Positions 11,455 through 21,990 of a stretch of 64,000 bases of DNA are shown one piece after another. This DNA is from Rhizomys pruinosus. Lineage: Eukaryota > Chordata > Mammalia > Rodentia > Spalacidae. The translations under genes were made by a program, and so were the position numbers. Position 1 is the stretch's first letter, and each line of letters starts with the position of its first letter. The stretch covers positions 245,762 through 309,761 of the forward strand of contig VZQC01005707.1 in NCBI GenBank assembly GCA_009823505.1, given 5' to 3'. The notes under the pieces were generated by a model. It was not told the DNA's origin. It saw only the letters and a list, made by a program, of their open reading frames with translations, and did not search any database.

Positions 11455-11889
11455 AATTGTTCCCCTCCATGGGGGGCAATGGTTTACTGGGGGACAAACC
11501 ACCAGACTGCCTCCTGGGAACAGAAAGAGAGGTAACTAGCAGGGGAAGTCAGATAGCTTTTATAGGCAGTTAGGGGCTTGAGTAACTTTCTATGATGTAG
11601 CCTGGGATGTTTAGCCCAGGATTGGTTGGTCTGACTTGAAGGGGGCTAAGCTTGACCCACCATTTTAGGGTATTGGGAGCTGTGCTGCCATTTTAGGAGT
11701 CTGGCAACAACCTAACGTTCCAGCCTTTTGTTAAGGGGAGAAGGTGGTCTTTTCTGTAACTATTTCCTGCTGGACAGGGATGTCGGCAAATAGGGGTGGT
11801 CTCACAAGTCTGTGTGGGGTCAGGCAGTGGTAGGAGACCTGAAGGAATTTAGTTAAGAGCATCTGGTTCATTGACCATTGGGGAATTGC
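11455..11889. other. Unassigned, possibly LTR-derived
   Basis: The repeated theme 'ccattttaggg' / 'ccattttagga' (11662, 11689) and the 'gttccagccttttgttaagg' segment look repeat-derived and recall some rodent LTRs. I cannot name a family or find ends. Confidence 0.25.
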
Positions 11890-12110
11890 TTATTTTTATA
11901 ATGAACAGCATTACTGAGGCATCATTGACATACAATAACCTACTTATTTGAAGTATACAATTTGATGTTTTAAGATGTGTGCACACATTTGAGATAGCAA
12001 CATAATGGGTATATCAAGAAAACATGTCTCTAAGTCTTCTCTTGCTTCATTTTTAATCACTCTTATTTTCATTCCCACATATTCCCAATGACCACTACTG
12101 GTCTGTTTTC
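11890..12110 (-). mobile_element. Old LINE-1 3' region, antisense
   Basis: The text 'tactgaggcatcattgacat' and 'acaatttgatgttttaagat' match the antisense of old mammalian L1 3' sequences, followed by 'ccaatgaccactactggtct'. It is highly diverged. Confidence 0.6.
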
Positions 12111-12589
12111 TTTCTTTTTTTTTTTTTTTTTTTTCTTATAATGACAAAACTGAAGACCATAGAGATGGTGACAGGTCTTGCCTCTTGGCACTCAGTCCAG
12201 GTTCATTCTGGGAGACCACCTTCAGCCATCTGTAGATGGAAGGAGAAAGTACCATATGTTGAGTGAACTAAGACCAGGTGTCTTGTATATGGAGCTTAGT
12301 ACTCCCATTGGACAGCAGGCTCAGTATTTATTCCCTTTGGTTTCAAGAATCTTTGCTCTAGTTAATATTCATGTATAGCCATGACTTCTTCCTAAGCTCA
12401 CATGTCCCGGTGTGATCTTGACTTCTCTATTAGGTGTTAAAATATCCCACGTTAAACTCGCCCAACCCATAACTTTGTATATAACCTGTCTCCCCAGCCT
12501 CCAACCTATTCTCTCCCAGTCTTCATTTACCATCTATTGCTTAAGTAAATAATTTGAATAAGCTTGGATTCATTCCTTCTCTTCACGTA
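12111..12589. other. Unannotated, with a T-run
   Basis: A poly-T at 12116-12134 could mark the A-tail of an antisense retroelement, but the following 300 bases match no family I recognise. Confidence 0.3.
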
Positions 12590-13215
12590 TGAACACTGGT
12601 CCATTAGCATTGTCTTTGAAAGAGTCCCAGTCTCATCTCTACTACCCATGCTTGTCACCACCACTGTGGCCCCAGCTACCTCTTTCCCCACTTAGTGTCC
12701 CACTTTCACTCTTGGGCCCTTTACATCCTTTGCCTGTACATCTACCGGTGGTCTTCAAACAACTTAGAGCACAGCACCCTTCCCCACTACATTCTTAGAA
12801 CTCCTGATGGCTTCCTACATACTTAGATTAATCTTGCTTTCTTACTCAGTCTCCATGAAGTTCTGAATGACCCTGCATTGCTGTGAGCTGGTTTTGCGAT
12901 GCTCACAGTACCACCCCCCCCCCCAGCTGGCCACTCCTACATGGTTCACATTGCTGAGGCTACTAAGCTTATGGCGACCTTGGAGTTTTGTAGGTTTAAT
13001 TTGTGCATAGAATGTTCTTATCTTAATAAGAACATAGAATGTTCTTATCTTATCTAAGCTTGGCTACCTGTCCATTGCTTGTCTTTGTCTTGAGAATGAG
13101 AGAAGACCCATCTGTTTTATGCACTGACCTACTGACCCTTGTAACTCCAGCACTCACAAATACCCTGCATGAGCCCAATACCCAGGACCTAGCTGTTGAA
13201 TAAATTACAAAATAT
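12590..13215 (+). mobile_element. LINE-2 remnant, sense
   Basis: The order fits the L2 3' region: 'gatggcttcctacatactta' (12807), 'atgaccctgcattgctgtg', 'gtgcatagaatgttcttatc', then 'cctagctgttgaataaatt' at the end. A C-run (about 12912-12925) and a short tandem duplication (13006-13052) lie inside. Confidence 0.6.
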
Positions 13216-13751
13216 GGATATCTTAGCCATCAAAGCTGTTAACCATCTTTACTAAAGTCAAACGCTTCTCTGTTGCTTTATAAAAATTCAATAACTCTTC
13301 CTAATTCTTTCCTCCTTCAATGTTTTATTTGGCTCTGGGCTTTCCATGGCAATGAAGTTTTTAAATATTTTAATTTCTTCACTTTTCTACTCCCTTGGGG
13401 GATCTCCCCTAGACAACCTTCCGTGTCTCTCTCATATTCTTGCCTCTTGGGCTTTGCTGAGTAAACTCACAATGGTCGTCCTATCATCCTGTATTTTCTT
13501 ACCATCTACCTCTTCTGTTTCAATAATCCTTACTTAACTCATATTACAATTCCCAGGCAAGCATTTATCATCTTCTTGCATTTAACTCTAAAACACTACG
13601 AGATTTATTGCTCCCCATGCTTTATTATAGTAGTCAGCTTTCTACTTTGACTCTTTTAATTTTCATTTGGTTACAGTTCTTCCTCATGTAATTTCCTTAG
13701 CTTGGGCCGTGGTGCATACACTTGGAATTCTTCAGTGTTTGAAAATATTTT
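13216..13751. other. Unannotated AT-rich stretch
   Basis: No repeat or exon was recognised. Overlapping short frames at 13273-13537 lack any domain. Confidence 0.35.
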
Positions 13752-13900
13752 TCAGCTGGGCATGTTGGTGCACACCTTTAATCCCAGCACATGGGAGGCA
13801 AAGGCAGGTGGATCTCTGTGAGTTCAAGGCCAGCCTGGTCTACACAGCGAGTTCCTGGCCAGCTGGGACTACAGGGAAACCCTGTCTCAAAAAAAAAAGA
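13752..13900 (+). mobile_element. B1 SINE
   Basis: It contains 'ctgggcatgttggtgcacac', 'ttcaaggccagcctggtcta' and 'gaaaccctgtctc', with an A-tail at 13891-13900. It sits inside a 232-codon chance open frame (13667-14365). Confidence 0.93.
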
Positions 13901-14365
13901 ACATGTCTTTTAGTACTAACAGCATACATTCTATGTATGGGCAAGGGGGATGTGGCAGGATGGACAACATCCTTGTTCTGGTATTGCGTTTGTGAAATAG
14001 GCCAATGTATGTCTCAAGAATTAACCTCTCATCCTCCACATTTCAAGGGCTTCAGAAAAGAATGTTTCACTTTGTGTATGCACAGTTTTTTGGCTACAAG
14101 AGACTCACCGGGGGAGCTGATAGATAGTGTGCGTCAACGAAAATTTCCTAGATCAACAGCAAAGGGAGAAAGTTCTGGAAAGTCTCCTACTGCAATTAAC
14201 TGTTTCCGATTAGAGGTGATACAATTAACTTACATTTCATTGGCCAAAGAATGTCACAGGACCCTGACAAACTGCACAGGGTCAGAGGAATACTTCCATG
14301 CCACTGCTCTGCATGTTCAAAGGCAGAGGACTAGGGAAACATTTGCATTACTAGTGTCATCCTGA

Positions 14366-14368
<3 letters not shown>

Positions 14369-14431
<63 letters not shown>
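14369..14431. repeat. (CT)n microsatellite
   Basis: A nearly pure CT tract of about 63 bp with one TTT interruption. On the - strand it gives an Arg-Glu frame that is not a gene. Confidence 0.95.
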
Positions 14432-14432
<1 letters not shown>

Positions 14433-15301
14433 GCCTGCTTCTGAGTGCTTTGGATTTCTTGTCCAAACACAGTTGGGTTTTGCCTCCTCCGTCAACCACA
14501 GGTGAGATTCCTTCTCTGGTGCCAGTAATGGTCCTGAGTCCTAGTACAGCAGTCCAGGCTAGGACTAGGGACTGGCTGGCGGTCTGTACTTGCTGGAGTA
14601 CACCCTAAAACAAAGATGGCATGTACACACAGGCATATCAGGAGAATAAATTTTTCAGGACTGGAGGGAGGGCAGAGCAGGACATTTAATAGCTACACGT
14701 GATGGGGTGTCTCCTCATGAGAGGGCAGACCTCGGTTGCTCTCATTTCAGTCTTGGGGAAGGGCAGTCTCAACCAAAAGACAAACTCTGTGAACTAGGCC
14801 CTGTGCAAACTCTTCCTATGACCCTGAACACTTCTCATCTTAGACATGGAAAACCAGGTACAAGGAGAAGGTTGGTTAGATGGAAGAATCATTGAAGTAT
14901 GGTCCGGGTGATTCCATGTCACATGAGTGCTATATACTACTGATCTAAGTCCCTTCCTAGCCAACAGTTTAATTTCCAGTTGGCTTTTGAAGGGTGAACA
15001 AAGAAGCTAGCGTGGCCTGCCCAATTTGAGATAGCAATGCCTGAGCAGGCAGGGAAGCAAGTGTAAACAGAGAAGGACAAGCAGTCCCCTGTGACTGGAT
15101 TAGAAACACACACATGTGTGCACACATGCACACACACACAGAGTTCTTATGGTGATAAATGAAATTTAAAAGTTAAGTTGATTCTGATTGGAAAACGGTC
15201 TTATAACAGCTGTGAGACATTTTTTAGGTAAGTTGCTTTACTTTTCTGAACCTTACTTAGTCTTTTGGAAAATGATGATGAAATGCCCTTTGTGGCTGAG
15301 A

Positions 15302-15303
<2 letters not shown>
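14432..15303. other. Unannotated unique stretch
   Basis: No exon or major repeat is seen. Short CA/TG runs lie at 15107-15140. Confidence 0.4.
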
Positions 15304-15349
<46 letters not shown>

Positions 15350-15352
15350 TGT
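15304..15352. repeat. (GT)n microsatellite
   Basis: About 22 GT units with a single 'gtat' interruption. Confidence 0.95.
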
Positions 15353-15984
15353 ACGCCTATGTCCCTATGTGCCTATGCACAGTTGGGTGTGTATGTGTAA
15401 AGCACGTAGAAAGCACTTAATGACATTAATTCCTCTCCCTCTTTCCGGGAGCTGACGGCTGGCTGGGGCGGTGGCAGCAGCCAGGGGCAGGTATAAAGGA
15501 TGCTGGCAATGCTTCAGCAGCTCCTGAAGCCCCAGGTTTGTTCCAGTCCCAACAACCTCTTCATCATTTTTGCAACTGGCCTCGGGACCATTTGGTGTTA
15601 ATTACGGCAAGCCAGGCTTCTCTGCGTGAAGGAAATCATCCCTTATTTCTCTCATTAAAGTAAAATATGACCCGTTTTTATGCCTGTGTATTTTGTTGCT
15701 GAGATTACGAGAATCATCCTTTCTGTTTATACAGTACGAAGAAACGTTACCCCAGGAGGGCGCCTGGCCCCTGAGCCTGGGGAATAGAAAGCAGATGTTG
15801 TCTGCTTAGTCCTTCCCTTCTAGCCGCTGCTGTCTCCGCCCTTGTCTCTGCATCTCAGCACAGCGTTCATTTCAGAGCAGCGAAGGCTGTGGGGAGAACA
15901 CTCACATTATGGAGTGCTTTGCCAGGTGCCAAGATTTGTAAACAAGCTTGTTCCCAGAAACTGTGGGCTACTTGGTATTAAGCC
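15353..15984. other. Unique, repeat-free stretch with TATA-like motif
   Basis: A GC-rich patch (15442-15490) leads to TATAAAGG at 15492-15499. It is followed by AT-rich sequence (about 15630-15720) that resembles no repeat I know. No open frame or splice pattern supports a gene here. It could be a conserved non-coding element. Confidence 0.3.
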
Positions 15985-16100
15985 CTCTTTTTTTGCTCAC
16001 ATTTAAGGTGTACATGGTGTTTTGATGTACAGAAGTCCCGTGAAGCGATCACTAGAGTCAAGCAAACTCCTGCATCCATCTCCTCATGCAGGTATTTCTA
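15985..16100 (-). mobile_element. Old LINE-1 fragment, antisense
   Basis: The text 'catttaaggtgtacatggtg' and 'ttttgatgtacagaagtccc', followed by 'catccatctcctcatgcagg', matches the antisense of an old L1 3' region. Confidence 0.6.
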
Positions 16101-16712
16101 GAACAGTATAAAACCTAGTGTTATTAAGTGTCTCCTTCAGGTCCCACACTAGATCTACAGACTTACTCATCTGGTGCAACTGGGACTTTGTACCCTCTGA
16201 CCTATGATTATTCCATCCTCAGTTTCAGTTTCCTTGCATCGAGAAGGCCTCAAGCCTTCCTGCTGCCATGGAATGTGAACAGGCAAGCAGTAAGCCATGC
16301 GCATCACTGACACAGCTGTAGACCTTTGTGTGGAACATGCACGTGTGTGTCGTAGGAGCCCCTACCACTAAAGGGACTGGGGGGCCAGAGGGCTCTGGAT
16401 TTTGCAGAAGGTTAGTTGAAACAGCAGGTGCTGGGGACTTTAGGAGAAAGTCGACAGTGTAAAATGTGTTGTTTTGAAAGCTTGGTCTTGTAACAGTCTG
16501 GAGAACAGGTAGAGTGGAAATCACATTGGAAGAGGTACAGGACTAGAATCCCAAACATGAAAGCCAGAAAGGTCTTTGGACTCTGTCCTTTCATTGCTGT
16601 TGAGAAGTGTTGGCAAACAGGGCCACCTGAGGGTTGTTTAATTCTCTGTGAGGGTTTGACAAACTTTGTTTTGTTCTTGTCCCAGTCAACACCACCACCA
16701 TATACAAGACAC
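16101..16712. other. Unannotated unique stretch
   Basis: Nothing beyond short chance frames (for example 16225-16524, - strand) is seen. Confidence 0.4.
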
Positions 16713-16812
16713 TATACACACACACACACACACACACACACCCACCACACACACACACACACACACACACACCACACACACACACACACACACCACACAC
16801 ACACACACACAC

Positions 16813-16859
<47 letters not shown>

Positions 16860-16872
16860 TATATACATACAC
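16713..16872. repeat. Compound (CA)n-(TA)n microsatellite
   Basis: CA runs are broken by regular 'ccacc' interruptions and pass into about eleven TA units (16828-16850). Alternating purine-pyrimidine sequence of this length can adopt left-handed or slipped structures. Confidence 0.95.
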
Positions 16873-17092
16873 AAGAAAATGTAAATGAATGGGGTGTATG
16901 TGAGATAAACAAAACTTTATTTACAAAAACAAGAGGTTGGTGTCAGGCCCTACACTACGGGAATGTACTTTTGTCTGACACATTGTTTACTATGGATTAG
17001 GATTTCCCGCTCCATGAAATTACATGTTGATTTGTGGTTTACTGTGGATTGAGATGTAAATAGTTTTTGTTTGGTAGAAAAACAATAACCCC

Positions 17093-17314
17093 CCGGGTTC
17101 GATCCCCAGCACCCACATGGCAGCTGAGAACCGTCTGTAACTCCAATTCCAGGAGAACTCCAGTTTCATGGGAATCCGAGACCTTCTTCTGACCTCTGTG
17201 GCATTGCACAACACGGGTGCACAAACCTGCATGCAGACAGTACATTCATACACATACAAAAATCAATAAAATAAAAAAAAATAAATAAAAAAGAGTGCCA
17301 ACTGCAAAAAAAAA
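17093..17314 (+). mobile_element. B2/B3-type SINE, 5'-truncated at the B box
   Basis: The copy begins at 'cccgggttcgatcccc', the B-box, and lacks the A-box half. The 17-bp duplication is present (long subtype). The target duplication 'aaaa(a/c)caataacccc' lies at 17078 and 17315, so truncation happened during insertion rather than by later deletion. Confidence 0.92.
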
Positions 17315-17329
17315 AAAAACCAATAACCC

Positions 17330-17894
17330 CAAATGGTGGGGTCTTACTGTTCTGAAGGTTATTAACCAGTTCTGTATCTGACAAGAGTCTTTTCCCAACA
17401 TTCCTTCTGCAGTGCTTACGTAATCTAAATGCGCAGCTCTTCAAACACTCTCCAAGCCAACTCTGCCATCTGGCTGGCTCCCTTATTAATGAGTTAAATA
17501 AATCTTCAACGTGTTGTTCACTTTAGATTTGTGTCACCTTCATTTCATTCAGTCTTCTCGAATTTGTGCTCTACTTTAATTCGGGGAAGATTTAGGGTAA
17601 AACTGGGATCAGGAGAAAGGACAAGGTGGAAAGGATGGAGAGACCTGGAATTGGAGGGCGATACACTAAGGACTGGAAAAGAGGACCACGCGTGGTGACT
17701 TCCAAGTCTAGCTGGATATGCTGACCTTCACTTTGCTGTTTACAAAGCACAGAATACTGTCACAGACTGTTCCCTGCAGCCTGGAATGTTCTGTAGTACC
17801 TTCGGTGGGTGATCTGTTATAACTAAGGCTCTCTCAGTCATGAGTCAGTCAGTCTTGAAGTCTTCAACAGACTAACTGAAACACGTTAGTGTTT
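17330..17894. other. Unannotated unique stretch
   Basis: No repeat or gene was recognised. Confidence 0.4.
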
Positions 17895-17906
17895 TGTGCC
17901 TTATTT

Positions 17907-18153
17907 TTTTCTTTTTAATTTTTATTTATTTTTGTATGTGTATGAGTGTACTGTCTGCATGTAGGTTTGTGCACCCATGTCGCGCAATGCTGCAGAGGTC
18001 AGAAGAGGGTCTCAGATTCCCCTGGATCTGGAGTTCTCCTGGAATTGGAGTTACAGACGGTTCTCGGCCACCATGTGGGTGCTGGGGATCGAACCCGGGT
18101 CCTCTGCAAGAGCAGTCAGTGCTCTTAACCGCTAGGCCATTTCTCCAGCCCCA
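17907..18153 (-). mobile_element. B2/B3-type SINE, antisense, long subtype
   Basis: It runs from a T-rich left end to 'tttctccagcccc'. The target duplication 'tgtgccttattt' is exact at 17895 and 18154. The 17-bp duplication is present. Confidence 0.95.
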
Positions 18154-18165
18154 TGTGCCTTATTT

Positions 18166-18949
18166 AATATAATGTCTTCACCTTCTTTTTCTGTTTTATC
18201 GTCTTTCCATCTGAGGATGTGATTTGAACTTCCTCATGGGCTGCTGTGATGAGCACCATTGCATTGCAGGAAGGAGCAGAGCCTAGAACTTGGACGACCT
18301 GAGTCGTGGGCTAGTCAGTCATGTCTTGATGGAAATGTCCAGCTAGTGTCAGTGCTAACCTATTGGATGGACTGTGATGTTCCCGAGGTCAGAGATCCTG
18401 CTTTTGATCATTATTTGCCCTGGTAGATAGTAGCTCATCCAATATTAGTTAAGTGAAGGACGGAGTGAACTCAGTTCACTTCAAAAGTCCGGCAATCCAA
18501 TTCTGCCACCAACCTAAGAAATCTCCCCTTTCCCATGACTTCATCTCCTCCTCCGGCCTCTCCTCACCCCATGATGAACCGAATTTGATTGGATTGGGCA
18601 GTACTGGAGGTCTGCTAAGCAAAATATCTATGAATTAAGACAGCTGATCAGAACTGAGGAGATCTGGAGGCAACATTCTTACATTAGAGTTCTGTGTGGA
18701 GGAGGGGTGTATTTTGGAGGTGAGATGGTCAGGAGACTGAGTTATCACTTCTGGGGCCAAAAACTATTGAGTCTTTTGGACTAGAGAACACGTGTCTTCT
18801 GTTGGCCTTAACACAGATCTTGATCGCTCCTGGAGTTAGAAAGGATCCTAGATTTGGAGGTGACAGCTGCTGACACTGCTGCAGTCCCTGGTGTTACCAG
18901 CAGCTCTGACAAAGAAGAGGGGTCTCAGATGTCATGGATAACCACCTTT
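18166..18949. other. Unannotated unique stretch
   Basis: No repeat or exon is recognised. Mixed base composition and only short frames. Confidence 0.4.
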
Positions 18950-19085
18950 GGCCCAGCCCTGCTCTGGTCACAGAGACTGCACATGATCCTGAGGTCCACA
19001 GACATGTAACAGAGTTGGCAGCCGGGCAGCGTGGATACCACAGCGAGGAGATCCTGCCCTCATGGAGTCAACAGCTGAGAAAGAC
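18950..19085 (-). mobile_element. LINE-2 fragment, antisense
   Basis: The text 'ggataccacagcgaggagat' followed by 'cctgccctcatggagtcaac' matches the antisense of the L2 3' end. Heavily diverged. Confidence 0.5.
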
Positions 19086-20004
19086 AGCAGACATGACACC
19101 CACTGGGGCATGGAACCTTGAGCTACGTCCAGAGGAGGCTGTCACCTACCCTGAGCATCCAGCACCCTAGGAAGAAATGCCAATATCTTATGGAGCCTTC
19201 TAAGAACACGCCCTGGCTTATGACGGAGACCGATTGCCGGAGGGAGACTGAGGTGTCACTGGAAAGTTAGCAGCCCTAAGTTAGTGTTTTTATCTTATCT
19301 GATTACACATTAGCTCAATGATTGCCATCAATTCTCTGCCTCTCTGAACTTCCATTGTTTTCTATGTAGCATTCAAGGTAGGTTCCCACAGGAAGTTCTT
19401 GGTATCGGCCAGGGTTCTGGGAGGAGACAGCTCTGGTGGTTTGAGAGAGGTTAATAGGGGTGTTGACCTGTTTAGGGGAAGCAGCTCATATGTCGAGGCA
19501 CCTGGAGACTGGTAAGAATGAGTGCAGGGAATAAAGCCAGAATCCCTGAGGAGGTAGCCATGCTCTGGGATCCCACTGAGGCCTGGGGAAAGGGCCACCC
19601 ACAGGAGTCGTGGTGAGGTGGGCAGGGGTACAGCTTTTGCCAGCAACGTGACCTGAAGCAGGGCCTCCTTTCCCTCTGCCCTTTGATTCCTGCAGGCACC
19701 ATGCAGCTGTACAGTGCCAGTGTTCGAGCAGTCCAGAGTAGGGCAGAGAAGAGTTGAGAAGGAAGGACCACCCCAGCCTCTAATGCCCCTGATCGTTGTA
19801 CAACCCAGCGACACCCTCGACCTCCCTCTGGAGTCAGTCCTTGTAGCACAGCCACACCATAGCACAGGGTGTATTTGAGGAGCCAAGAGGCATAAACATC
19901 TCTTCTTAGGATTCTGGAAGCTCAAGGGTGATGGATAGCCCACAGATATCTCAGGGCTGTGTGTCCCAGTATGTGTCACATCAACCGCTCCTCCCCACCC
20001 CAAA
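19086..20004. other. Unique stretch with a long minus-strand open frame
   Basis: A 213-codon frame (19362-20003, - strand) is the longest open frame outside recognised repeats. It shows no domain, signal peptide or recognisable family, and a second frame (19472-19855) overlaps it. The region is fairly GC-rich, which lengthens chance frames. I do not call it a gene. Confidence 0.35.
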
Positions 20005-20110
20005 CTGTTAACTCAGTGAGGGCCAGATCTTGTCTGCGTGGTGTCCTTACTTCCTAGCACAGGCCTGGCCCACGACAGGCTCCCAGCAACCATTTATTGG
20101 TTGGACCAAA
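20005..20110 (+). mobile_element. LINE-2 3' end, sense
   Basis: The order 'gagggccagatcttgtctg', 'tcctagcacaggcctggccc', 'caaccatttattggttgg' is that of the L2 3' terminus. Confidence 0.6.
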
Positions 20111-20760
20111 TCAATAATGTTTTGTCACCTGCTGCCTCTGGTCCAAGACAGGATGAGTTCTCCCCTAGGCTGTCTCTATACCCTGTGGAAGCACCCTTCT
20201 CCCCTTGTCATGCTGCATAATAGCAGCTCTGACTGTGAGCTCTCCGGGGTAAAGGGCTTGTTTCAGGGAACTCACCTTGGCCAGCAGCATGGGGCTAGGA
20301 AGAAGCTGAGTGCTCACTGACTCAAAGGAGTTGAGCTGGGTGGGGCTCTGCAGAGGATACGTGAGCTCCGGTGTCTCTGGGGGAGCTTTCCCTGCTTCTG
20401 GACTCTCCCACCGCTCCCATGCGTACCCTCATGGCCTGGGTAGGAATTCTAGTTTCTGCTTCTTGATAGGCCAGCACTTGGCAACCTGGCCTGAACACTC
20501 AAATAAATCATTTCCTGGCACTTTGAGCTTCTTGGTATGGTGGGTCAATGAGTACACATTTGGGGACAGAGTTTGAGAAGCACTAGTTATTGACAGCCCT
20601 TTCTAATAGGGCCCTGTGCATGGGGGGTTCTGAGTCCCAGCTGTATGATAAGCCCTAGTTCCATGACTGGGGTGGGCACACAGAGGGATAGACAGGTATC
20701 CTGGCTTTCATGGGGCTGGCCTTTGGAGACATTATACCATATTATAACTGCCTTTAAAAA
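20111..20760. other. Mostly unique stretch
   Basis: Around 20225-20300, 'gactgtgagctctccggggt' recalls an L2 or MIR end. Nothing else is recognised. Confidence 0.35.
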
Positions 20761-20772
20761 AATCATTTGTAG

Positions 20773-21024
20773 GGGATGGAGAGATAGCTCAGTGGTTAAG
20801 AGCACTGACTGCTCTTGCAGAGGACCCAGGTTCGATTCCCAGTACCCACATGGCAGCTAAGAACCGCCTTTAAGCTGGGCATGGTGACACATGCCCTTAA
20901 TCCTAGCACTCGGGAGGCAGAGGCAGGCAGATCTCTGTGAGTTCAAGGTCATCCTGGTCTACAGAGTGAGTTCCAGGACAGCTGGGGCTACAGGGAGACC
21001 CTGTCTCGAAAAGACCTCCCCCCC
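20773..21024 (+). mobile_element. Composite SINE: B2/B3-type head fused to B1
   Basis: A tRNA-type head ('gatggagagatagctcag' to 'cagctaagaaccgccttta') joins directly to a full B1 ('gctgggcatggtgacacat' to 'gagaccctgtctcg'). A single target duplication, aat(c/t)attt(g/a)tag, flanks the whole unit at 20761 and 21025. It is a dimer like B4 elements, but with a younger head. Confidence 0.8.
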
Positions 21025-21036
21025 AATTATTTATAG

Positions 21037-21240
21037 GGGCTGGAGAGCTGGCTCAGTGGTTAAGAGCACTTACCGTTCTTGCAGAGGACTGGAATTCAGT
21101 TTCCAGCAGCTCAACCATCCATAACTCTAGTTCTAGTAGATCTGACACCCTCTTCTGGCCTCTGCAGGTATTGTAGGACATGGGTACACTTACATACATA
21201 TAGGCAAAACATGCATATGAAATAATAAAAATATTACAAA
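21037..21240 (+). mobile_element. B2/B3-type SINE
   Basis: It starts 'gggctggagagctggctcag', has 'aactctagttctagtagatc' once, and ends in an AT-rich tail. It lies against the composite SINE with no intervening host sequence except the shared target repeat. Confidence 0.88.
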
Positions 21241-21389
21241 TATTTTCTAGGAATTTGCCAATTTATTGTATATGTTTGCTTGCACACCTACAACTGAACA
21301 GATATTTAGCATAAATTCTATACAGTGCCTGTCAGACTCCCATAGGATAGAGTAAGGAGTGCTCAGTGTCTTGAGGTAAAGTGATCTCT

Positions 21390-21560
21390 GCTATGGTTTT
21401 AATATACATATATCATGGCTCCTATGTTGTCTAAGCACATAGGGTCAAGAAACCACCAACATAACCCTCTAAAACTGTAAGACAAAAGAAATCCTTCTTT
21501 TCTTAAGTTATTTCCTTCAGGCATTTGGGCACAGTGCTTCAAAAGTAACCCACCCAACCT
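21390..21560 (+). mobile_element. MaLR LTR remnant, internally deleted
   Basis: It has a start like 'ctgctatggttttaatat' and an end like 'tctaaaactgtaagacaaaa' to 'cttaagttatttccttcagg'. The middle of the LTR is missing. Confidence 0.5.
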
Positions 21561-21779
21561 CCAACACAGAGTATGGAAGCCGAGTGAGGTGAGAAGTGGG
21601 TGTGTGGGAACCACGAGTACATACATCTTTGCTTGCCTGTGTAACTCTAGAAGGATCCACATGGAACTAATATAGGGATGAGCAGAGGTAGGTTAGATGG
21701 GTCGGAGTTAAACACAAGAGTTTCAGTTTGCCATTTTATGTTGTTTCTGCTTTTGAAATGCCTAGAAAAGTTACCTGAT

Positions 21780-21990
21780 TATCTTTGAAGCAATGTGCTG
21801 AGGAAAGCACAATGCCCGCAGGAGCAGCACATAATGCGGTCTGAGGGTGACAAGGAAGGCTTCCTGGAGGAGACGGCATTTAATCTGAGAGAGGTCCAAG
21901 AGCATTGGTATGGACCAGATGGGGAGCAGAGCGTGCCAGGCAGCCCAAACAGCCCTGAGGGGCTCAGTGCATCCTAGGTGCTGGGAGGGG
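21780..21990 (-). mobile_element. LINE-2 fragment, antisense
   Basis: The text 'gacaaggaaggcttcctgga' and 'ggagacggcatttaatctga' matches antisense L2. Confidence 0.6.

Noticed and set aside
13667..14365. 232-codon open frame
   Set aside because: It runs across a B1 SINE and unrelated unique DNA, with no domain or start context.
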